Assembly (NCBI RefSeq): GCF_036516095.1
Contig: NZ_DATBUM010000154.1
Location: 1 to 10,265 of the forward strand
Length of the DNA stretch: 10,265 nt
Direction: 5' to 3'
Origin: Fusobacterium_C sp036516095
Lineage (GTDB): Bacteria > Fusobacteriota > Fusobacteriia > Fusobacteriales > Fusobacteriaceae
Part shown: positions 5,388 to 10,265 of the stretch, piece by piece
Layout: the number at the start of each line of letters is the position of its first letter
How positions within the stretch are numbered: position 1 is the first letter of the stretch
The notes under the pieces: generated by a model
Told to the model about the DNA's origin: nothing
Seen by the model: the letters and a program-made list of their open reading frames with translations, nothing else
Database searches by the model: none
Translations under genes and position numbers: made by a program

Positions 5388-5960
5388 TTATTTTATAAAC
5401 TGAACTCTTGTTTGAATCTCTTCTTTTTCCTTTGGAGTTGGCTCCTCTAAAATTCCTCCAAAAGGCATTTGAGCGACTAAGATATAAGAAGCTGGCAGAT
5501 TTAATAACTTTTTGACTGCTTCATCGATGACAGGATTATAATGTTGCAAAGAAGCTCCTATTCCTAATTCTCGAAGTCCACTCCAGATAGTTAATTGCAG
5601 CATAGCAGAAGATTGGGAAGCCCAAAGAGGAAAATTGTCTGCATATAAAGGAAATTTTTCTTGCAACTCTTTCACGACTTTTTGTTCATAGAAATAAAGG
5701 ATCGTTCCATATCCTTTCTGAAAGCTGTCAATTTTTTCCTTTGCTACCTTTCCTTCAAAAGCATTATAGACACTATCCCACAATGTATCCTGCATTTTTC
5801 CTGTAACTGTAACAACTCTGGAACTTTTCATATTAAAAGCATCCGGGACTAATTCTGTGGCTTGTTCAATCAAAGAGAAAAGCTCTTTTTCTGCTACAGG
5901 AATCGTTTTGTCAATATTATAATAGGAACGTCTATTTTGTAATGATTCAATAATTTTCAT
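5388..5960 (-). CDS. Nitroreductase family protein, Frm2/Hbn1-like
   Basis: This 190-residue cytoplasmic flavoprotein belongs to the FMN-dependent nitroreductase fold, which reduces nitro groups, quinones or similar acceptors with NAD(P)H. The N-terminal NRRSYYNIDKTIP (residues 9-21) is the phosphate-binding RRS motif. VPDAFNMKSSRVV (38-50) supplies further flavin contacts, and AQMPFGGILEEPTPKE (163-178) is the usual C-terminal block. These segments and the short length fit the Frm2/Hbn1-like subgroup, linked in yeast to lipid signalling and nitrosative or oxidative stress; the bacterial substrate is unknown. The ATG follows AAGGAGG (5972-5966) five bases upstream. A TATAAA box is visible near 6025-6040 on the - strand but without a clear -35. 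The flavodoxin gene 150 bp upstream is separated by hairpins, so it is probably transcribed alone. Confidence 0.9.
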   Translation of the reverse strand: MKIIESLQNRRSYYNIDKTIPVAEKELFSLIEQATELVPDAFNMKSSRVVTVTGKMQDTLWDSVYNAFEGKVAKEKIDSFQKGYGTILYFYEQKVVKELQEKFPLYADNFPLWASQSSAMLQLTIWSGLRELGIGASLQHYNPVIDEAVKKLLNLPASYILVAQMPFGGILEEPTPKEKEEIQTRVQFIK

Positions 5961-6055
5961 AAGGTCCTCCTTGTGTTATGAGATAGTAAATTTAAGTTTT
6001 CATTTTATTTTTCTTTTTTTCTATAGTTTTATACTACCACTAAGGAGATGGAAAA

Positions 6056-6098
6056 GCAAATTTTTTGCAAAAGAATAGGACCTTTGGAGAAATAGGTC
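6056..6098 (-). terminator. Possible terminator after the flavodoxin gene
   Basis: On the - strand a GACCT/AGGTC stem (6098-6079, 10-nt loop) is followed by a second hairpin, GCAAA/TTTGC (6068-6056), and then TTTT. It is correctly placed just after the flavodoxin stop, but both stems are only 5 bp. Confidence 0.4.
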
Positions 6099-6112
6099 TT
6101 AAATGAGTTCAC

Positions 6113-6616
6113 TTAATATAAGTTTCTAACGAATTCTTGAATTTTTTGTTTGTCTTCTTCATTTGGATGCAAAGCAGCCACTTTAATTCTTTCCAATCTT
6201 TCTTCCGTTTTTCTAAAAATTAGATTTAGAGGAAACTTATTCATAGAGGCTAACAAAGAATCCGATAATTTTCCTTGTACCATACAAGTCCCCAAGTAAT
6301 GATTTTCCTCTTCTGCTATTTTTTGAGAACGTTCCGTGACTTTTTTCGCATGATCCGAATCGGGATAAGCTCCCAGAGTTCCAATAAAAATAATTTCCTT
6401 TCCCGTTACTCTTTTCAAAAATTTTCGGGATTTGGAATCTAAACTGCCTTTATCAACCCAAAAACCATGTACAATTCTGGTATAAGGAGAAAGATCAACG
6501 TTCATTGCTTCGTCCACAGAAAGCAATTTCTTTTCTCCAACAACTGCTTCAAATGCCCAATTAGTAGCTTTTTTAGTGTTTCCTGTTAAACTCGAATATA
6601 CAACGAGAGTTTTCAT
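6113..6616 (-). CDS. Short flavodoxin family protein
   Basis: This 167-residue flavodoxin-like electron carrier binds FMN. It starts MKTLVVYSSLTGNTKK, where S8-SLTGNT14 is the FMN phosphate loop after the first strand. The blocks GFWVDKGSLDSKSRKFL (from residue 51) and GTLGAYPDSDHAKK (79-92) are those I associate with the Flavodoxin_3 family (PF12641), the family to which the bilirubin-reductase partner BilS belongs; no bilR-type reductase is in the window, so I give no symbol. I chose the ATG at 6616 because AAAGGAG lies five bases upstream. The longer frame from the TTG at 6631 would place this ribosome site inside the gene. It carries its own promoter (6649-6677) and probably supplies electrons to an unidentified reductase. 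It lies between a regulator and a nitroreductase, with no proven functional link. Confidence 0.88.
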   Translation of the reverse strand: MKTLVVYSSLTGNTKKATNWAFEAVVGEKKLLSVDEAMNVDLSPYTRIVHGFWVDKGSLDSKSRKFLKRVTGKEIIFIGTLGAYPDSDHAKKVTERSQKIAEEENHYLGTCMVQGKLSDSLLASMNKFPLNLIFRKTEERLERIKVAALHPNEEDKQKIQEFVRNLY

Positions 6617-6648
6617 AATGGCTCCTTTCAATCTTTTATATATAAATA

Positions 6649-6677
6649 ATACTAAGATAATTTATGGTATTTGTCAA
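6649..6677 (-). promoter_or_regulatory. Sigma-70-type promoter of the flavodoxin gene
   Basis: On the - strand a perfect TTGACA (6677-6672) is followed after 17 bp by TAGTAT (6654-6649, four of six consensus bases), about 33 bp before the flavodoxin ATG. It lies directly after the stop of the GntR regulator gene, so flavodoxin need not depend on that gene's transcript. Confidence 0.65.
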
Positions 6678-6698
6678 ATTGTTAATTGTAGAAAATTT

Positions 6699-7376
6699 TT
6701 ATTTGGCTTTGGATTCTTTATTTAATAAAATGCTATTTTCCCAGTTATGTTTTAATGCCCTGATACTTTTTTCTAAATCTTTTTCTTCCAAAGCTTTCAA
6801 AATTTCCAGATGTTCTTCATAACTTTTTTCCTTTTCTCGAGCATTTTTAAAGAAATATAACTCCATTCGTTGAATTCTTTTTTTCAAACTGTCAATAATG
6901 GGAAAAATTTCATTATTTCCAGATAATTTAATAATTTTATTGTGAAACTCATTATCTTTTTGTAAAATATCAAAAAAATCATTCGTTTGGAAAGCTCTTT
7001 TCAAATTTTCATTCAATGATTTCAGTTCTATTAAATCTTCTTTTTGTAAATGAATAAAAGCCTGCTGAAGAGCCAATTTTTCCAAGGCAATAATAACAGA
7101 ATAAATATGTTCCGCTTCTTCTAGGTTGATGGGAGCCACAATGGTCCAACTGTTTGCTTTCATCAGAACTAAGCCATCTTTTTCTAGTCTTAACAGAGCT
7201 TCTCGAACGGGAGTTCTGCTGATTCCAAGTAGTTCAGACAAATCATAGATATTTAATCTTGTATTTGGTTGTAACTCTCCTGTGATAATCCAATAGGATA
7301 GAGTTTCGTAGGCTTGGTCTTTCATAAAAATCCTATTGATTTTCTTTTGTATTTTAGGATAGTTTTGCTCCTTCAA
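6699..7376 (-). CDS. GntR family transcriptional regulator, FCD (FadR) subfamily
   Basis: This 225-residue regulator has an N-terminal winged helix (about residues 20-82). The recognition segment LSELLGISRTPVREALLRL (47-64) is the GntR signature. It is followed by an all-helical FCD ligand-binding domain with the four usual metal ligands D141 and H145 (DNEFH), H189 (EEHLEIL) and H210 (ALKHNW). Such proteins are typically repressors released by a small carboxylate or amino-acid-like ligand. The start is not certain. TTG at 7376 has AAGGTGG (7393-7387) ten bases upstream; ATG at 7325 (MKDQAYETLSYWI) has only a weak AGGA and would give 208 residues. The gene is divergent from the M20 hydrolase/symporter operon, and a palindrome overlaps that operon's promoter, so it probably controls it. 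It has its own extended -10 promoter. Confidence 0.93.
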   Translation of the reverse strand: MKEQNYPKIQKKINRIFMKDQAYETLSYWIITGELQPNTRLNIYDLSELLGISRTPVREALLRLEKDGLVLMKANSWTIVAPINLEEAEHIYSVIIALEKLALQQAFIHLQKEDLIELKSLNENLKRAFQTNDFFDILQKDNEFHNKIIKLSGNNEIFPIIDSLKKRIQRMELYFFKNAREKEKSYEEHLEILKALEEKDLEKSIRALKHNWENSILLNKESKAK

Positions 7377-7416
7377 AACTTTTTCACCACCTTACATGTT
7401 CTTAATTTTCTGATTT

Positions 7417-7445
7417 ATTATAGCATATTTCACAATTTTTGTCAT
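7417..7445 (-). promoter_or_regulatory. Promoter of the GntR regulator gene
   Basis: On the - strand ATGACA (7445-7440) is followed after 17 bp by TATAAT (7422-7417), with an extended TGC just before the -10 box. This is a near-consensus promoter about 40 bp ahead of the regulator's TTG start. Confidence 0.75.
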
Positions 7446-7517
7446 TTTTCAAATTTATTCCAAATGTTTTCCGAATTCGTACAAAAAATACAAAAATAAA
7501 AATAATAGATTTTTTTA

Positions 7518-7546
7518 TTGACAAATTTAAAATTAACATATATTAT
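7518..7546 (+). promoter_or_regulatory. Promoter of the hydrolase/symporter operon
   Basis: A perfect TTGACA (7518-7523) and TATTAT (7541-7546) are separated by 17 bp. The expected start near 7553 gives a leader of about 60 nt before the hydrolase ATG. The -10 box overlaps the first bases of a palindrome. Confidence 0.8.
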
Positions 7547-7560
7547 GTAACATATTACAT
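7545..7560. promoter_or_regulatory. Palindromic candidate operator for the GntR regulator
   Basis: ATGTAACATATTACAT is an inverted repeat with 6-bp arms (ATGTAA/TTACAT) around CATA. It covers the end of the -10 box and the expected start point of the hydrolase operon. The arms contain the GT...AC pattern common in GntR operators. A bound regulator here would block transcription. Binding by the adjacent regulator is inferred from position. Confidence 0.6.
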
Positions 7561-7611
7561 GCGTGTAAAGAATATATTTTGATGAAAAATTATGGGAAGG
7601 AGGATTTTATT

Positions 7612-8844
7612 ATGTATGATTATCAAATTAATAGGGAAAGATTATTGAGGCATCTTCAAGAATTGGGAAATATGGGACGAAGAAATGATGGGGAACTTTC
7701 TAGATTAGTTGCTTCCGATGTTGACAAATTAGGAAGAGATCTTGTAGTGAAATGGATGAAAGAACTTGGATTAGACATTAAGATAGACAGAATTGGAAAT
7801 GTATTTGGAGTTTGGTCTACAGAAGAAAACCAAAATAAAAAACCAGTTTTCATAGGATCTCATATCGATTCCGTAATCAATGCAGGAATTTATGATGGAT
7901 GTTATGGAGTACTATCTGGAATTGAAGTGATTCAGACACTAAAAGAAAACGAATACAAAGCAAAAAGACCTATAGTTGTTAGTTTTTACACAAATGAAGA
8001 AGGAGTTCGGTATCAGCCTGATATGATGGGTTCTTTAGTGTATGCGGGAGGATTAGATGTAGAAACTGCTCTAAAAAGTGTTGGAACGGATGGAAGTATT
8101 TTGAGAGAAGAATTAAAAAAAATCGGATATTATGGAGAAAATGAGCCGGGATTTATACAACCACACTCTTATATAGAGCTCCATGTTGAACAAGGACCAA
8201 TTTTAGATCAAATGAAAATTCCAGTGGGAGCCGTTGAAAATTTACAAGGTATTTCATGGCAAAAAATTACTGTTGAAGGAGTAGCAAATCATGCAGGAAC
8301 AACTCCTATGTATTTGCGAAAAGATGCAGGTTATGTAGCAGCAGCAGTCAATGTATTTTTACATGATATGTGTATAGAAGTTCCAAATTCAGTGGCTACT
8401 GTTGGGACTATTTCCTATGAACCGAATGCAGTCAATGTTATTCCTTCTAAAGCTATTTTTACTGTAGATCTTAGAAATCCAGATTCTAAAGTGTTCAAAG
8501 AACTAGAAAATAGATTGGATGAATTTTTAAATAAAATTTCAATGGAAGTTGGAAGTTTAATTCACAAAGAACGATTAGTAAGATTTGAACCTGTAACTTT
8601 CAATCAAGGAATTGTAGAAATTATAGAAAAATCCGCTAAAAATAGAGATATTGTAACTAAAAGAATGACCTCTGGTGCAGGACATGATGCTCAAATGATG
8701 TCAAGAATTTGTCCAACAGCAATGATTTTTGTGCCAAGTCTTAATGGGATTAGTCATAATCCAAAAGAATTCACTGAAGAGAGTGATTTAGAAAATGGGG
8801 CAAATATTCTTTTAGATGTGGTAGTTGATTTATCATCAAAATAA
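7612..8844 (+). CDS. M20 family amidohydrolase, N-carbamoyl-L-amino-acid hydrolase/allantoate amidohydrolase type
   Basis: This 410-residue cytoplasmic metal-dependent hydrolase is the normal length for the carbamoylase branch of family M20, which removes N-carbamoyl (or similar ureido/acyl) groups from amino acids, allantoate or beta-ureidopropionate. The metal ligands are H84 (GSHIDS), D95 (YDG), E130 (NEEGVRY), H191 (ELHVEQGPIL) and H382 (ISHNP). The dimerisation/lid domain carries GVANHAGTTPMYLRKDA (about 223-239), and TSGAGHDAQMMSR (353-365) follows. I chose the ATG at 7612 because AAGGAGG lies eight bases upstream; starting from TTG 7579 would bury that site. The exact substrate cannot be read from sequence. 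The co-transcribed amino-acid symporter and adjacent FCD regulator point to use of an amino acid derivative. Note IDS and VRY in place of the more common LDT and SRF at the metal-site motifs. Confidence 0.92.
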   Translation: MYDYQINRERLLRHLQELGNMGRRNDGELSRLVASDVDKLGRDLVVKWMKELGLDIKIDRIGNVFGVWSTEENQNKKPVFIGSHIDSVINAGIYDGCYGVLSGIEVIQTLKENEYKAKRPIVVSFYTNEEGVRYQPDMMGSLVYAGGLDVETALKSVGTDGSILREELKKIGYYGENEPGFIQPHSYIELHVEQGPILDQMKIPVGAVENLQGISWQKITVEGVANHAGTTPMYLRKDAGYVAAAVNVFLHDMCIEVPNSVATVGTISYEPNAVNVIPSKAIFTVDLRNPDSKVFKELENRLDEFLNKISMEVGSLIHKERLVRFEPVTFNQGIVEIIEKSAKNRDIVTKRMTSGAGHDAQMMSRICPTAMIFVPSLNGISHNPKEFTEESDLENGANILLDVVVDLSSK

Positions 8845-8869
8845 AAAATAGATATAAGGAGGGTATTAT

Positions 8870-10231
8870 ATGGGAATTGTTTTATCAATAGCTGATTTTT
8901 TATGGAGCTATGTTATTGCTTATGTTCTAATTGGAGTCGGAATTTTATTTACATTTTTTCTGAAGGCACCTCAATTCCGGTATTTTAGTCGTGGAATTAA
9001 ATTGATGAAAAAATCGATGAAATCTTCGGAAGGAGGAGTTTCAGGATTTGCAACATTATGTTCTGCAGTTGGAGGACAAGTTGGGACAGGGAGTTTAGTA
9101 GGAGTTGCCAGTGCACTTGCTTCTGGTGGACCCGGAGCAATTTTTTGGATGTGGGTGACTGCTTTGTTCGGAATGGTAATTACCTTTACGGAAACAATAT
9201 TAGGACAGCTATTTAGAGTGAAAGAGAATGATGGAACTTATCGTGGAGGAGCTGCATACTATATTGAAAAAGGATTGCAACAAAAAGGATTGGCAATTGT
9301 AATTTCTATTCTGTACGTATTAGGAATTGGATTAGCAATTGCATCCATGTAAACACATTCTATTGCAAATGCTTTTGCAGGAGTCGCTAATGTTAATCCT
9401 GTTATTCCGGGAATAATTGTGATAGCCTTGGTTGGATTTGTAATTGTTGGAGGAGCAAGAAGACTTGCAGAAGTTTCTTCTTTGATAGTACCTTTTATGG
9501 CAATGGCGTATATTTTTATCGTATTATATATTGTTATAAGTAATATTTATTTATTGCCTTCCATGTTTGTTCTTATTATAAAAAGTGCATTTTCCACACA
9601 AGCAGCTATTGGAGGGGTAGTTGGACATACAGTAATGCAAGCTTTTAGAAATGGAATGGCAAGAGGTTTGTTTTCAAATGATGCTGGAAATGGTTTTGCT
9701 GCAGTTATGCATGCAACAGCAGATGTGAAACATCCAGTAGAACAAGGTTTTTTGGCTATGATAGGAACTTTTATTACTACTTGTATTATTTGTAGTATGA
9801 CAGCTTTTGCTATTTTATTTACAGGAGCTTTGTCCACTCACACACAAGGAATTAATTTATTGCAAGAAGCGTTTTATAATGCAATAGGAACTAGTGGGAG
9901 ATGGATTGTATTTTTGGCAATGTTCTTATTTGGCTTTACAACTTTGTTAGCAGATGTATATGTTGGAGAAACCAATATCGCCTATGTCTTCGATAAAAAA
10001 TCGAAAGCACCAATTTGGATTTGCAGAATTGTATTGGTTGTGGTTTTAATCATTAGTTGTACCATTCAATTAGATGCTGTTTGGGCAAGCATTGACATCT
10101 TGATTGCTGCTGTTGTATTTATTAATTTGTATGCAATACTAAGATTGTATAAATACGCAAAGTATGCCTTTTTACACTATGAATATCAGTTGAAAAATGG
10201 AAATGAAAGCCCTGTTTTTAAAAAAATATAG
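8870..10231 (+). pseudogene. Sodium:alanine/glycine symporter (AGCS family), broken by one in-frame stop
   Basis: A single reading frame from ATG 8870 (with AAGGAGGG upstream) to TAG 10229-10231 would encode 453 residues, the full length of AGCS transporters that import small neutral amino acids with Na+. Codon 161 is TAA (9350-9352). The sequence before it ends YVLGIGLAIASM, and the same frame resumes at once with THSIANAFAGV. CAA (Gln) at that place would fit the family, so a single C-to-T change explains the break. Family motifs lie on both sides: GQVGTGSLVGVASALASGGP and GAIFWMW (69-95) before, GHTVMQAFRNGMARGLFSND after. The protein has many hydrophobic membrane helices. It is 25 bp after the hydrolase and in the same operon. 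No credible restart exists; the GTG at 9419 lies mid-helix. It is either a recent pseudogene or a sequencing error. Confidence 0.9.
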
Positions 10232-10265
10232 ATATTTTAAATATTAATTTAGATGATTATAAAAA

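Noticed and set aside
5661..5852. A + strand ORF of 63 codons opposite the nitroreductase gene.
   Set aside because: It is entirely antisense to a well-supported gene and shows no ribosome site or recognisable protein.
7314..7499. A + strand ORF of 61 codons across the regulator start and intergenic region.
   Set aside because: It overlaps the regulator gene and its promoter, is composed of AT-driven codons and has no ribosome site.
7656..7853. A - strand ORF of 65 codons inside the M20 hydrolase gene.
   Set aside because: Shadow of a conserved coding region whose metal-site motifs are clear on the + strand.
9547..9837. A - strand ORF of 96 codons inside the symporter gene.
   Set aside because: Shadow frame of the transporter, which has clear family motifs on the + strand.
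9419..10231. A separate 270-residue transporter starting at the GTG at 9419.
   Set aside because: It is in the same frame as the upstream half, starts within a membrane helix without a ribosome site, and is better explained as the rest of one gene after a nonsense codon.

Overview
The window looks like Fusobacterium, or a close low-GC relative. The DNA is very AT-rich, genes carry strong AAGGAGG-type ribosome binding sites, and a type II-A CRISPR-Cas locus lies beside a decayed toxin/immunity patch and an amino-acid catabolic operon. I infer the genus from overall style and protein resemblance; no rRNA or other marker gene is present. I see no tRNA, rRNA or transposase gene.

Layout, left to right. 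(1) Positions 1-2043 hold the 3' end of cas9, then complete cas1, cas2 and csn2, all on the + strand and tightly packed (1-nt gap, 11-nt overlap, 4-nt overlap). (2) A short leader of about 70 bp leads into a CRISPR array at 2113-3138, with sixteen 36-bp repeats and fifteen spacers of exactly 30 bp. Only the last repeat is clearly degenerate, so the leader is on the left and the array is transcribed rightward. (3) Immediately after the last repeat come the frameshifted remains of a toxin-like C-terminal domain (3139-3664). Its stop overlaps a small intact gene that may encode its immunity protein (3651-3959). A gene with an apparent signal peptide whose normal start codon seems to be lost follows (about 3991-4536), then a good intrinsic terminator. 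(4) Positions 4623-5387 carry no convincing gene. They contain a 28-codon ORF, an isolated 20-bp exact copy of the start of the CRISPR repeat, and two inverted repeats. (5) On the - strand lie a nitroreductase, a short flavodoxin and a GntR/FCD-type regulator. (6) Divergently on the + strand lie an M20-family amidohydrolase and a sodium:amino-acid symporter gene broken by one in-frame stop codon.

How they work together. Region 1-2 is an adaptive immune locus: Cas1-Cas2 and Csn2 acquire spacers, and Cas9 (mostly outside the window) performs interference. No tracrRNA could be firmly placed; it may lie upstream of cas9 outside the window. Region 3 is probably the scar of a polymorphic-toxin cassette. 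The GntR regulator, the M20 hydrolase and the symporter look like one regulated unit for taking up an amino acid or its N-carbamoyl/N-acyl derivative and hydrolysing the derivative. A palindrome sits on the -10/start region of the hydrolase promoter. In this strain the symporter appears to be inactivated.
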